A stretch of DNA of 64,000 nucleotides from Halioglobus sp. (GTDB lineage Bacteria > Pseudomonadota > Gammaproteobacteria > Pseudomonadales > Halieaceae). The stretch spans positions 1 through 64,000 of the forward strand of contig JAGRIH010000043.1 in NCBI GenBank assembly GCA_020443345.1, read 5' to 3'. Position 1 is the stretch's first letter. Each line of letters begins with the position of its first letter. A model generated the notes under the pieces. The model worked only from the letters and a program-made list of their open reading frames with translations. It made no database searches and had not been told where the DNA came from. This document shows, in pieces, positions 9,174 to 17,225 of the stretch. Position numbers and translations under genes: made by a program.

Positions 9174-9968
9174 TCAGTCATCGATGCGGTTGGCCAGCTC
9201 TATGAATTTAGCGAGTTCCAGGGTCTCGGCGCGGGCGCCGGGGTCGATGCCCAGTGACGCCAGGCTCGCGTCATCTATAAGGCCTTTGAGATTGTTGCGC
9301 AAGGTCTTGCGGCGCTGCGCAAAGGCGGCCTGTACCACGCGCCGCAAGCGGGCGCGGTCGCAGTGCGGCCACGGTGACGCCCGGTACGGCGTCAGGCGCA
9401 CCACGGCCGAGTGGACCCTGGGCGGCGGATAAAACGCCTCTGGCGGCACGTCGAACAGGTGCTCCACCGCGCACAGATGCTGCGCCATGATGCCCAGCCG
9501 GCCCCAGTTTTTGCCGCCGGGCGCGGCTGCCAGGCGCTCCACCACCTCGCGCTGCAGCATAAAATGCATGTCCTGTAGCAGTGCGGTGTGATCCAGCAGG
9601 CGGAAGATTAGCGGCGTGGCGATATTGTAGGGCAGGTTGCCCACCACGCGCAGGGTCTGGCCCGCGCGCGCCAGCGCGGCAAAGTCGAAAGTCAGCACGT
9701 CCTGGCTGTGCAGGCGAAAGCGTGGGTACACGCTGAACGCCGCCAGCAGGCCCGGCACCAGGTCCCGGTCCAGCTCGATCACATCCAGACGACAGCCGCT
9801 GGCGGCTAAAGCCCCGGTCAGGGCGCCCTGGCCGGGGCCGATCTCCACCAGATGCTGGGCGGCCCGGGCGTGAACCGCGTCGGCGATCCGGTCAATCACA
9901 GCCGCATCGCGCAGAAAGTTCTGGCCGAAGCGCTTGCGCGGGCGGTGGCGGGGCGGGGGGTTTGTCAT
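9174..9968 (-). CDS. rsmA: 16S rRNA dimethyladenosine transferase RsmA (KsgA)
   Basis: Dimethylates A1518 and A1519 of 16S rRNA late in 30S assembly. The 264-residue protein begins RKRFGQNFLRD, followed by the SAM-binding VEIGPGQGALTGAL, the VIELDRDL motif II, the catalytic NLPYNIATPL (N-L-P-Y) and the C-terminal four-helix domain with FAQRRKTLRNNLK. ATG 9968 (MTNPPPRHR) is preferred; an in-frame ATG at 9977 adds three residues. The reading frame continues upstream without family homology. In related bacteria pdxA stands immediately upstream; here wzm is divergent 98 bp away and pdxA is 50 kb distant, so this gene needs its own promoter. Confidence 0.97.
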   Translation of the reverse strand: MTNPPPRHRPRKRFGQNFLRDAAVIDRIADAVHARAAQHLVEIGPGQGALTGALAASGCRLDVIELDRDLVPGLLAAFSVYPRFRLHSQDVLTFDFAALARAGQTLRVVGNLPYNIATPLIFRLLDHTALLQDMHFMLQREVVERLAAAPGGKNWGRLGIMAQHLCAVEHLFDVPPEAFYPPPRVHSAVVRLTPYRASPWPHCDRARLRRVVQAAFAQRRKTLRNNLKGLIDDASLASLGIDPGARAETLELAKFIELANRIDD

Positions 9969-10066
9969 GGACGCCATTGTACCTGTGTTGTGCGGCAATA
10001 ATACGCATCTGTCTGCCGCTTGCAGGGGATTATTGCTAGAATGCAGCGCTATTTGCACCGCCCGCC

Positions 10067-10864
10067 GTGAGCAGTGAAACCACCCCGATGCACATCGCCC
10101 ATTATTTTCTGCTGATTGACACCATGGCCCGCATGTCACTGCGGGCGGATTCATCCAAATACTTCCTGGGCTATATCTGGTGGATCCTGGAGCCGCTGTT
10201 GTACGTGGCGGTGTTTTATGTGGTGTTCAGCGTCATTCTGGATGCCCGCCGCGAGGACTTCCTGGTGTTCCTGATGTGCGGCAAGCTGGCGTTTATCTGG
10301 TTTTCCAAGTCGGTCAACCAGGGCGCCAACAGTATTGTGGCGAGCAGGGGGCTGATCGGCAAGATCAACGTGCCCAAGACGCTGTTTCCCCTGGCGGTGG
10401 TCCACGAGGGTTTGTACAAGCAGGCCGCCGTGTTTCTGCTGCTGTTTATCGTATTGTATGTGTATGGTTACCAGCCTTCGGCCAGCTGGGCCTGGCTGTT
10501 GCCGGTGATGGCCGTCAACTACCTGATGATCGTCGCCTGTGCCCTGGTGGGCGCCTGTATGGTGTGCCTGGTGCGGGATTTCTCCATGGTGATCTCCCTG
10601 GGCATGATGTTCCTGTTGTTTACCTCGGGTATTTTTTGGGACGTGCGGGCGCTCGGCGACCCCGCCATGACCGAGCTGGTGCTCAACGTCAATCCCCTGG
10701 CCTTTATGCTGGACGCCTACCGCCAGATACTGATGTATCACACGGCGCCCGACGGACTGCATCTTTTACTGGTGGCCCTGGGTTGCGGGGTGCTGGCGTT
10801 GTGCATGGTGGCGCTGATGCGCCGCGGCAGCCAGTTTCTGGCGCTGCGGGCACTGTCGTCGTGA
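10067..10864 (+). CDS. ABC-2 type polysaccharide export permease (Wzm/KpsM family)
   Basis: Inner-membrane half of an ABC exporter for a polysaccharide or lipid-linked glycan. The 265-residue sequence is strongly hydrophobic with about six membrane spans (for example YIWWILEPLLYVAVFYVVFS) and carries the family's RADSSKYFLGYIWWILEP start, the LINKINVPK-like segment GLIGKINVPKTLFPL and the FLLFTSGIFWDV region. The GTG at 10067 is the first good start; ATG 10088 would shorten it by seven residues. Its stop overlaps the GTG start of the ATPase gene by 4 bp, so the two are translationally coupled. It is divergent from rsmA and marks the left end of the polysaccharide island. Confidence 0.92.
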   Translation: MSSETTPMHIAHYFLLIDTMARMSLRADSSKYFLGYIWWILEPLLYVAVFYVVFSVILDARREDFLVFLMCGKLAFIWFSKSVNQGANSIVASRGLIGKINVPKTLFPLAVVHEGLYKQAAVFLLLFIVLYVYGYQPSASWAWLLPVMAVNYLMIVACALVGACMVCLVRDFSMVISLGMMFLLFTSGIFWDVRALGDPAMTELVLNVNPLAFMLDAYRQILMYHTAPDGLHLLLVALGCGVLALCMVALMRRGSQFLALRALSS

Positions 10865-11631
10865 GCCATTCCGGGCGCCAGGTGATGCTGGAACTGCAGG
10901 AGGTCTCCCTCGTCTACCGCTCCAAACGCAGCGGCTTCGAGCACGGCCAGCACAAAGTACTCGACGCGGTGTCGCTGCGGGTCTACGAGGGCGAGACGCT
11001 TGGCATCATCGGCAGAAACGGGGTGGGCAAGACCACCATGCTGCAATTGATGGCCGGTATTTTTGCGCCGACGCGGGGGCGCGTCAGGCAGCGCCCGGGC
11101 AAAAGTGCCTCGCTGCTGACCCTGGGGCTGGGTTTCAGGGGTGAACTGTCGGGCCGGGACAACGCGCTGCTGGCCGCGATGCTGCAGGGCTCTTCGAAAT
11201 CCCAGGCGCTCTCCTATCTCTTTGAAATAAAAAACTTTTCCGAGTTGGGAGACTCCTTCGAAGAACCGGTCAAGACCTACTCCGCCGGCATGCGCGCACG
11301 GCTGGGTTTCACCACCGCGCTGATGACCCATGTGGATATCCTGCTGATCGACGAAGTGCTCAGCGTGGGCGATGCGCAGTTTCGTGCCAAGGCTGAAGCG
11401 GCGATGAAAGAGCGCATCCGGGGGGAGCAGACCGTGGTTTTTGTGTCGCATATGGCAGCGCAAGTGCGCGATTTGTGCGACCGCGTGATCTGGATAGCCG
11501 ATGGCAGGATCCGCGCCGAGGGTGAGGCGGGGGAGGTGTTGGGTGAGTACCACCGGTTTGTGGGTGGAGGGGACGCAAAACCTGGCGCCACTGACGCTAT
11601 ACCCACCCGTAGGTTGGGACAAAAACAATGA
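10861..11631 (+). CDS. ABC transporter ATPase for polysaccharide export (Wzt/KpsT family)
   Basis: Energises the permease encoded just upstream. The 256 residues contain Walker A GRNGVGKTT (near 55), the variant signature TYSAGMRARLGF typical of the KpsT/Wzt/TagH group, Walker B ILLIDEVLSVGD and the H-loop FVSHM. The protein ends after the nucleotide-binding domain, so the C-terminal carbohydrate-binding domain found in O-antigen Wzt of some E. coli serotypes is absent. The GTG start at 10861 overlaps the permease stop (GTGA); ATG 10885 is an alternative. Its own stop overlaps the ATG of a short ORF at 11628 (ATGA), which hints at a longer original operon. Confidence 0.93.
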   Translation: MSHSGRQVMLELQEVSLVYRSKRSGFEHGQHKVLDAVSLRVYEGETLGIIGRNGVGKTTMLQLMAGIFAPTRGRVRQRPGKSASLLTLGLGFRGELSGRDNALLAAMLQGSSKSQALSYLFEIKNFSELGDSFEEPVKTYSAGMRARLGFTTALMTHVDILLIDEVLSVGDAQFRAKAEAAMKERIRGEQTVVFVSHMAAQVRDLCDRVIWIADGRIRAEGEAGEVLGEYHRFVGGGDAKPGATDAIPTRRLGQKQ

Positions 11632-11858
11632 AAGTACTATCGGTACCGCTTTGTTTTTTCTCTCTAACCGGTGTTATGCATCATACGCTGTCGCTGGTGC
11701 GAGCACATGGTAAAGCACAAAGTCATTGCCCATTGGTATTGTTGGCACGAGACCGTACTGTCGCGACCGAAGCCTGGCGGCAAGTTGTTGACAGATTTGA
11801 GCGCATGAATTCCGTCACTGAAGTCAAGGAAAAAGCTCGTGATCGCAACGATGGATAG
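11628..11858 (+). CDS. Short ORF coupled to wzt, probable gene stub
   Basis: A 76-residue frame starts with ATG 11628 inside the ATGA overlap with the wzt stop. The first 25 residues (MKVLSVPLCFFSLTGVMHH) look like the beta-strand/loop beginning of a glycosyltransferase or similar Rossmann-type enzyme, and the rest is charged and featureless. The product is far too short for such an enzyme, and nothing recognisable continues after the stop. I read it as the 5' stub of a broken third gene of the exporter operon. It could instead be a real small protein. Confidence 0.35.
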   Translation: MKVLSVPLCFFSLTGVMHHTLSLVRAHGKAQSHCPLVLLARDRTVATEAWRQVVDRFERMNSVTEVKEKARDRNDG

Positions 11859-11979
11859 CGATGGGAGGAAAATCCACACTGTGGTCGAACTCTACCGTAG
11901 AGTCTTGCTGTGGCTTGCTGGTTACGCCATAACGTTGTCCTGAGTCCGTAACCTTATCAGTTGACGTCCTTGAATTCCT

Positions 11980-12345
11980 TCACTTGTTTTGAATACGAGT
12001 AACGAAACAGTGACCATTGTGTTTCTTGGAGTCCGTAACCGTAAGCTGAACCGGCGTGTCTGTCACATAGGCGAGCTGCGCCGCAGAAAGCTTCACGTTG
12101 GCAATCGGTTTCGGATTGAACGTGCCGTCGCAACTGAACGTAACCCATGGCGTGTTACAGTTCGCGCTGACCTGCTCGCTCGGCGGAGGCGTTACGGCAG
12201 CCATACAACCCCCAAAAAATTCTCCATCTACCAGGATCTGATCGACCCTGGCTTCCCAGTTGGCAATTGCCGCAAATGTCTCGGCGCCGAACCCCACGAC
12301 AATCGCAAACGCTGCCGCGCATGCTCCTTTGTTTTTGATTATCAT
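11980..12345 (-). CDS. Small secreted protein of unknown function
   Basis: A 121-residue protein with a classical signal peptide (NKGACAAAFAIVVGFGAETFA, cleavage probably after FAA or AIA) and a mature part of about 95 residues with four cysteines. The C-terminal motif VTDSKKHNGHCFVTRI resembles small secreted proteins seen in marine gammaproteobacteria, but I cannot give it a function. The start is decided by AGAGGG (complement of 12354-12359), 8 nt from ATG 12345; the GTG at 12354 would overlap that site. It is a single gene on the minus strand in a region of low gene density between the exporter pair and the first glycosyltransferase. Confidence 0.75.
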   Translation of the reverse strand: MIIKNKGACAAAFAIVVGFGAETFAAIANWEARVDQILVDGEFFGGCMAAVTPPPSEQVSANCNTPWVTFSCDGTFNPKPIANVKLSAAQLAYVTDTPVQLTVTDSKKHNGHCFVTRIQNK

Positions 12346-12531
12346 GCTCAACACCCTCTTGGTAAATGTAGCTAGTCAAAGGATAGCATACGGGGTAGAC
12401 GTGTAAACTCGTTTTTTGCCTCCGCGAGACGGTGTCGCTAATCAATGCAGAATCGAATTTATCACTGTAAAAACCCGTTTTACTGAACCGCCGACTAGAG
12501 CATCCATACGCCAAGTTGACTGCGCCAGTTA

Positions 12532-12790
12532 CACCTGATCAAGGCTGCAATTGATGCCCGACAATGCACATCTTGCTCGCAAGGAGAGAACATGGTAATC
12601 ACCGCCGTGGCACATGAACTGGCGGCTGCATCCGGGCCGCTACTTGCGAGGTCAGAGGCAAGGCACACGGCACAAGGCGCTGGTGTAGGCTGGTATCAGT
12701 GGCTTTGGTGCAGGAGGATATGGGTGGCGGTGAGAACGTCTCACGGACGAGCCTATGTGGCAGCCTTTTTCGGAAGGGCGGCCACACGAC
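12532..12790 (+). pseudogene. Possible remnant of a transposase C-terminus
   Basis: The frame starting near ATG 12592 reads VITAVAHELAA, which resembles the C-terminal helix of IS110-type transposases (ITAIARELAGF...). After that the similarity appears to switch frame (to a frame reading CEVRGKAHGTRR), as expected for a decayed gene. No complete transposase, inverted repeats or target duplications are visible. The remainder of the 12346-12941 interval shows no other gene. Confidence 0.25.
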
Positions 12791-12921
12791 TGTAGAGAAG
12801 GGCAGTTGAGCGACGAAGTGACGTCAGGTCGTTAGCCAGCCAGCGCGGATCAGGGTGATCCACCGTCGTTAGAATGCCACTCATATCTTGAAGAGAAGCC
12901 ATTGATAGAGAGGAAAAAATA

Positions 12922-12945
12922 GTGAGTAGTAAGGCAGGCAGATGA
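12922..12945 (+). CDS. Putative seven-codon leader mini-ORF
   Basis: GTG 12922 is preceded at 8 nt by a strong ribosome binding site GAGAGG (12908-12913). The frame encodes MSSKAGR and stops with TGA at 12943-12945, which overlaps the ATG of the next gene (ATGA at 12942). This layout would couple translation of the following repeat protein to the mini-ORF. It may be accidental, because the next gene has only a weak site of its own (AAGG/CAGG). Confidence 0.3.
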   Translation: MSSKAGR

Positions 12946-13517
12946 CCGGTCAATCCGTATCGGGGCTAGTGATAACTGCTCTAGTTGCTCTGGGGCTGGT
13001 CCTGATTTTTTGTCTCACCCCCGAGTCGCCCACTTCGGTTGGAGGTGAAGGCGGCGACGCTTCCGCTGCGCGAGAGCGCCAAAGCCTTCCGGTTCCCGAT
13101 GGAAAATCGCAAACTTCTCGCAGTTCGGATAATAAAAATGAACATTTACTTTATAATTCGGCTACCGGAAGGCACGATAACGATCAAGGGGTGGTTGCAG
13201 AAAAACCAGCTGAGTCAGATGAAATTCTGGAAGTAGGTGCCTACCGTGACCCGGAATCAGATTTTTTGGGCGCAGACTCGGAGCCGGTGATCCATGTTGG
13301 AGAGTTCCTGGATCCCGACGACATGAGTAGTGTCGACGACAGCAGTGAAATAGTCGCGGTCGGGAAAGCCATGGATCCTGAAACCCTTTTGACTGAGGAT
13401 GCCGACTACGAAGTCGAGCATGTTGGATCGCTGCTTCAACCTGGCGAGCGTGTTGATGGGGAATCCGAAACAATAGTGGACGCGGGCCAGTATATCGATC
13501 CCTCGTCCACACCATAG
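12942..13517 (+). CDS. Membrane-anchored acidic repeat protein, unknown function
   Basis: A 191-residue protein with one N-terminal membrane segment (LVITALVALGLVLIFCL, residues ~9-25) and a low-complexity linker rich in Ser, Arg and Asp. The rest, from about residue 93, consists of five degenerate copies of a 20-28-residue unit with the core pattern [IV]xx[VA]Gx[YFML]x[DQ]P: LEVGAYRDP, IHVGEFLDP, VAVGKAMDP, EHVGSLLQP and VDAGQYIDP. Acidic residues dominate between the cores. I know no family with this unit. The ATG at 12942 overlaps the stop of a tiny upstream ORF with a strong ribosome binding site. A periplasmic binding or scaffold role is possible but unproven. Confidence 0.75.
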   Translation: MTGQSVSGLVITALVALGLVLIFCLTPESPTSVGGEGGDASAARERQSLPVPDGKSQTSRSSDNKNEHLLYNSATGRHDNDQGVVAEKPAESDEILEVGAYRDPESDFLGADSEPVIHVGEFLDPDDMSSVDDSSEIVAVGKAMDPETLLTEDADYEVEHVGSLLQPGERVDGESETIVDAGQYIDPSSTP

Positions 13518-13758
13518 TGGCGGTGCTGTGGTATTGCCTACGCGGAGGATTTGGGACCTCGCAGAAGCGCTGTAAGCATGTGATTGTTAACGGCGCACCG
13601 AGACTTATGCTGTTAAAGAGGGGTTAGGTCTGATACAGGTTTCAATAATCGGCATTTTTTGCCATACACGCGAGTCGGTGGATCTTACATGACAAAAAAT
13701 ACACCAACTCGCAGGCGCGGGGACACCCGTATGGTCACTCGAAATTTGACTACGTAAA

Positions 13759-14694
13759 ATGACCAAAATCGCTATTATTATCTTAAACTGGAATGGTGCA
13801 GAGGACACTTTGGCCTGTGTGTCGTCCGTTTTGCGAGCGCTTGAGAATACGAAACTCCAGTCTGTAACAGGCCGCGTCATGGTCGTTGACAACGGCTCCA
13901 GGGATGCTGATTTACACAAGTTAAAACGGGGTCTGGCCGATGTGGCAGCGCAGTGCCCCGAAGTGAAGCCAGAGCTGGAGAGGGTCGAGCGCAACCTGGG
14001 TTTTGCGGCAGGCATGAACGTGGGGATCAGGCGGATTTGTAACTGGCGCCCAGATTTCTTCTGGCTGCTGAACAACGACACCGTGATAGATATCCAGGCG
14101 ATATCTGCCCTGTTGTCATATTCGATCTATCGTCCAGATGCAGTCATGCTGGGCTGTACAATGGTTGAACAGTCGAGCGAACGGCTCTTGACGGCAGGGG
14201 GATACAGGTATTTTCGTTGGCTGGGGTGGAACAAACCCTGCCTGTCCGGCCGGGCTCTACCAGACCTTAACGGCCTGCCGACAGATCGTAGAATGGACTA
14301 TATAGACGGCGCCGCCCTGTGGCTGCGGGGAAATTTTATTCAGTTAGTGGGAGGCATCCCCCAGCAGTATTTTCTCTATTTCGAAGAGCTTGAGTTAAAT
14401 CACTACGTTGGACCAGGCGAGTCGATTGCCTGGTGTCCTGCAGCGCTGGTCTATCATCGACAAGGAGGCAGTTCGTCCAATGCGAACCTGCAAGCAAGGG
14501 CTGCCTACCACGCAGCGTTCAGCGCATTTGTCTACACGCAGAGGCACTATCGTTATTGTCTACCCACCGTGGTGCTCGCACGTTTGGCGGGAATTGGAGG
14601 CAAGGCGTTGATTCGACGACAGCCTCAACTTTTAACAGCAGTTTTACGGGCTTTCCTGGATTTTATGACCGGGAGGCAGGCATCCGATTTCTGA
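13759..14694 (+). CDS. Family 2 glycosyltransferase
   Basis: GT-A fold enzyme that transfers a sugar, probably rhamnose-like, to a growing lipid-linked glycan at the cytoplasmic face. In 311 residues it shows the N-terminal strand IAIIILNWNG, the VVDNGSRD nucleotide-binding motif, NLGFAAGMNVGIR, the metal-binding WLLNNDT (DxD variant) and IDGAALWLRGNF, followed by FLYFEELEL with the acceptor-site acidic residues. These are the features of the rhamnosyltransferase-like GT2 group. It is the only plus-strand gene in this part of the island and is convergent with the next glycosyltransferase; the two coding regions overlap by 32 bp at their 3' ends. Confidence 0.9.
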   Translation: MTKIAIIILNWNGAEDTLACVSSVLRALENTKLQSVTGRVMVVDNGSRDADLHKLKRGLADVAAQCPEVKPELERVERNLGFAAGMNVGIRRICNWRPDFFWLLNNDTVIDIQAISALLSYSIYRPDAVMLGCTMVEQSSERLLTAGGYRYFRWLGWNKPCLSGRALPDLNGLPTDRRMDYIDGAALWLRGNFIQLVGGIPQQYFLYFEELELNHYVGPGESIAWCPAALVYHRQGGSSSNANLQARAAYHAAFSAFVYTQRHYRYCLPTVVLARLAGIGGKALIRRQPQLLTAVLRAFLDFMTGRQASDF

Positions 14695-15646
14695 CTGTCA
14701 ATAATCGAATATAGAAAATAAGTTGGAGCAGTCGATTTCCCTGTCGCAGCCGCAACTGCTTTGCTGTCTTTAATCGACGGTACGGAGGGAGTGTACCTAA
14801 ACCCAGATATTGCTCCAGTAACGCAATACTGTCGCTCGGCCAGTGTGCTTTCTGCTTTCCATGATCAGTGAATGCGGATACTTGATTCAAGGTTGCCAAG
14901 TACTCGGCATTGCCCCGCTTCCATCCGGCTACCCAGTTATTGGTGGGGTTCAGACCGTGCCAAAAGCCCTTCACACCCAACGAATTTGAGCCGTGCTGGC
15001 GGTATTTGACCAATCGTAGCTGCAGGTGTTCAATTTGACCTGTCGCGGCGGCGGTCAGGGCCAGCCACCAGTCGTGCATAATCGCTCGATCTGAGAGAGG
15101 CAGCGCCTCCTCAATTAGTCGTCGGTTGCACGCTGTGGCACAGCCGGTGACGAAATTGCGGGTCAGTAAATAGTTTAGCGGCACTGCGGGATTGGGGGAC
15201 AATCCCATGTACCTTACCAGCGAATCATGCATTGGATTCAGATCTTCGTCTACCACCATTAGGTCGCTGTGGATGAGTAGAGGCGTGTCCTCGGTACCTC
15301 CCTTCGGAAAGTGTTGAGACTGTACTGATAACTTGTTGGGGTCCCAGACGTCATCCTGATCGGAGAGGAAAAATAGGTCACTATCGGTGCTCAGGGCTTC
15401 GCCAAGCGCGGCGTTGAAATTAAGGCCTGGTCCCAATCTGGTTCCGACGTCTGATGCAAGAAGGATTATCCGGGGATCACCCGATGCGAAATGGGCTACT
15501 GCCTCGACAGTTCCGTCAGTAGAACCATCATCCCGAACCAGCAAACGCCAGTGAGTCAGTGACTGGGCTTGAATACTTTTGATCTGCTCGCAGATATAGG
15601 GCATGCCATTGTAAGTGGCCATGACAATGGACAGCGGGTTAGTCAT
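14663..15646 (-). CDS. Family 2 glycosyltransferase
   Basis: GT-A glycosyltransferase of 327 residues for polysaccharide assembly. Motifs: LSIVMATYNGMPYI, LLVRDDGSTDGT, FFLSDQDDVWDPNKL (D-x-D metal site) and the C-terminal DWWLAL and YRQHGSNSLG, which are typical of the RgpB/rhamnosyltransferase-like subgroup. The start at 15646 is supported by AGAGG about 6 nt upstream. Its 3' end overlaps that of the plus-strand glycosyltransferase by 32 bp. Sixty bp upstream lies the methyltransferase gene on the same strand, so it probably belongs to the same transcript. Confidence 0.92.
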   Translation of the reverse strand: MTNPLSIVMATYNGMPYICEQIKSIQAQSLTHWRLLVRDDGSTDGTVEAVAHFASGDPRIILLASDVGTRLGPGLNFNAALGEALSTDSDLFFLSDQDDVWDPNKLSVQSQHFPKGGTEDTPLLIHSDLMVVDEDLNPMHDSLVRYMGLSPNPAVPLNYLLTRNFVTGCATACNRRLIEEALPLSDRAIMHDWWLALTAAATGQIEHLQLRLVKYRQHGSNSLGVKGFWHGLNPTNNWVAGWKRGNAEYLATLNQVSAFTDHGKQKAHWPSDSIALLEQYLGLGTLPPYRRLKTAKQLRLRQGNRLLQLIFYIRLLTVRNRMPASRS

Positions 15647-15705
15647 CAGATCCTCTCCGGATAAATGTTGGAGGGGCCGGTTTCGGTTGCACGTTCATGG
15701 ACGAA

Positions 15706-17025
15706 TCAGCGATTGTTATCGCCCTTCTTGAATCGATTAGACAGCTGACGCAAAAATCGGGTATAGCGCCAACTACGGGAATTGATCAGTGAGTTGATTT
15801 GATTGTGGAGGGCGGAGATCCTTCTGCTGCAACTTTGTAACTCAACTTCCTGCGTTCTGTTTGCCTGCTCTAACTGATCGATCTGACGCTGAAGCCGATT
15901 TGTTGCATGCTCCAGTTGCTCAGCCTGAAGACGTGCTGCGTCAAGTTTTCCGAGCAGCGCCGTCCGCTCAGACGCCAGCGAGATCCCTTCTGATTTCTCG
16001 TGCTGCAGTGCTCTGGTGACTGCGGGGTGCGCCAGTGCGCGCTCAGCGAGTAATTCCTGCACTATTGCCCACTCTTTAGCACCTATAGGTTGCTCCTCGA
16101 GAAAGCCCTGGATCTCGGCCAGCATAGCCAGTAGCTGAGCAAACAATGGTGAAGGTGCCTGCAGGGAGCTGTCGCCTGCTTTAATCGCTGCCTTCATTTC
16201 ACCGACTGCCGCGCGGGTAGATGTGAGCGCGGGGTTTTTTGCGACTGTAGTATTGGCCGAGGGTGCAGAACAGGTCAATGCCTTTCCCAGAACCGCCGGT
16301 TCCACTTTGGCAGTTTCTCCAACCACCACACGTGCGCCGAGCCGGTTGGCCGCGGCGGGGCGTTTGCGCAGTAAGGCGATCGAATTACGAAACTCGACTG
16401 CGTGCAGAGTAGCGACAAATTCGGTGGACACCTCAATTCCGTAGAAGTCGCAAAGTGGTCGCAGGTATTGTGTTATATCGTCATCCCTGGACCAGTGCTC
16501 CCGGTTGATCACGTCGGCCAGGTACTTTAAAAAATTCATGGCTGACAAGCGGGTGTGCAGCCCGCCCTGGTGGCTCTGCCAATAGCTGCAGTGCAGATCC
16601 TCGATGAGGTAAATACCCCCTTCACGAAGGTGTGGAAAAAAGTTGACCAGGGTGCGGATGATGTCCCCCGATTTGTGCGAGCCATCATCGATGATGAAAT
16701 CGAGGTTTTCCGCAATGCCGAGAACCTGATTGCGGGTGGAGGAGACACTGGCATCACCGACGGCGACCGTGATCCGGGGATCGCTGAATTCGATATCTGC
16801 GCAGGCCGGATCGATGTCGCAGCCGACGATGGTCTGCGCCTGCTCGAAATATTGGGCCCACAACTCCAGCGAGCCGCCATTTTGTACGCCGATTTCCAGC
16901 ACATTGCGCACTCGCTCCCGCAGCGGCCGAAGAATCTCCTCATAGATATCCAGATAGAGTGACCACTTGTCGCTCACATGGGCTCGATGCGTCTGGTATA
17001 TCTGGGTAAGATAATGGTCATTCAT
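15706..17025 (-). CDS. Class I SAM-dependent methyltransferase with C-terminal coiled coil
   Basis: A 439-residue two-part protein. Residues 1-~215 form a Rossmann methyltransferase: NVLEIGVQNGGSLELWAQYF (SAM motif I), VGCDIDP (motif II), FIIDDGSHKSGDI and GGIYLIEDLHCSYW. This version is common in glycan loci, and sugar O-methylation is the likely role. After an Ala/Thr-rich linker, residues ~340-420 are a heptad-rich coiled coil (LDAARLQAEQLEHATNRLQ and onward) that ends with the NSRSWRYTRFLRQL motif often found at the C-termini of polysaccharide glycosyltransferases and methyltransferases. The tail resembles chain-length-ruler proteins such as WbdD, so a terminator/ruler role is conceivable. 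Confidence 0.85.
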   Translation of the reverse strand: MNDHYLTQIYQTHRAHVSDKWSLYLDIYEEILRPLRERVRNVLEIGVQNGGSLELWAQYFEQAQTIVGCDIDPACADIEFSDPRITVAVGDASVSSTRNQVLGIAENLDFIIDDGSHKSGDIIRTLVNFFPHLREGGIYLIEDLHCSYWQSHQGGLHTRLSAMNFLKYLADVINREHWSRDDDITQYLRPLCDFYGIEVSTEFVATLHAVEFRNSIALLRKRPAAANRLGARVVVGETAKVEPAVLGKALTCSAPSANTTVAKNPALTSTRAAVGEMKAAIKAGDSSLQAPSPLFAQLLAMLAEIQGFLEEQPIGAKEWAIVQELLAERALAHPAVTRALQHEKSEGISLASERTALLGKLDAARLQAEQLEHATNRLQRQIDQLEQANRTQEVELQSCSRRISALHNQINSLINSRSWRYTRFLRQLSNRFKKGDNNR

Positions 17026-17225
17026 ATGCTGACTATCCGGCTGCTCACGTTGTGAGCGATGTTGATAGGGTGGTTTGCATTCGTACCAACTTATACTCGC
17101 GAGGGCTGCGCAGGCGATGCATGATAATGTCCCGGCCGCTTGCTGTGACAGAATAGCGCCGCAGTAGTGTCGGATTTCGCCGTTGTCCGTGAGACGCTGC
17201 GCACCTCCCGCGGTTGTTTCCCGGC

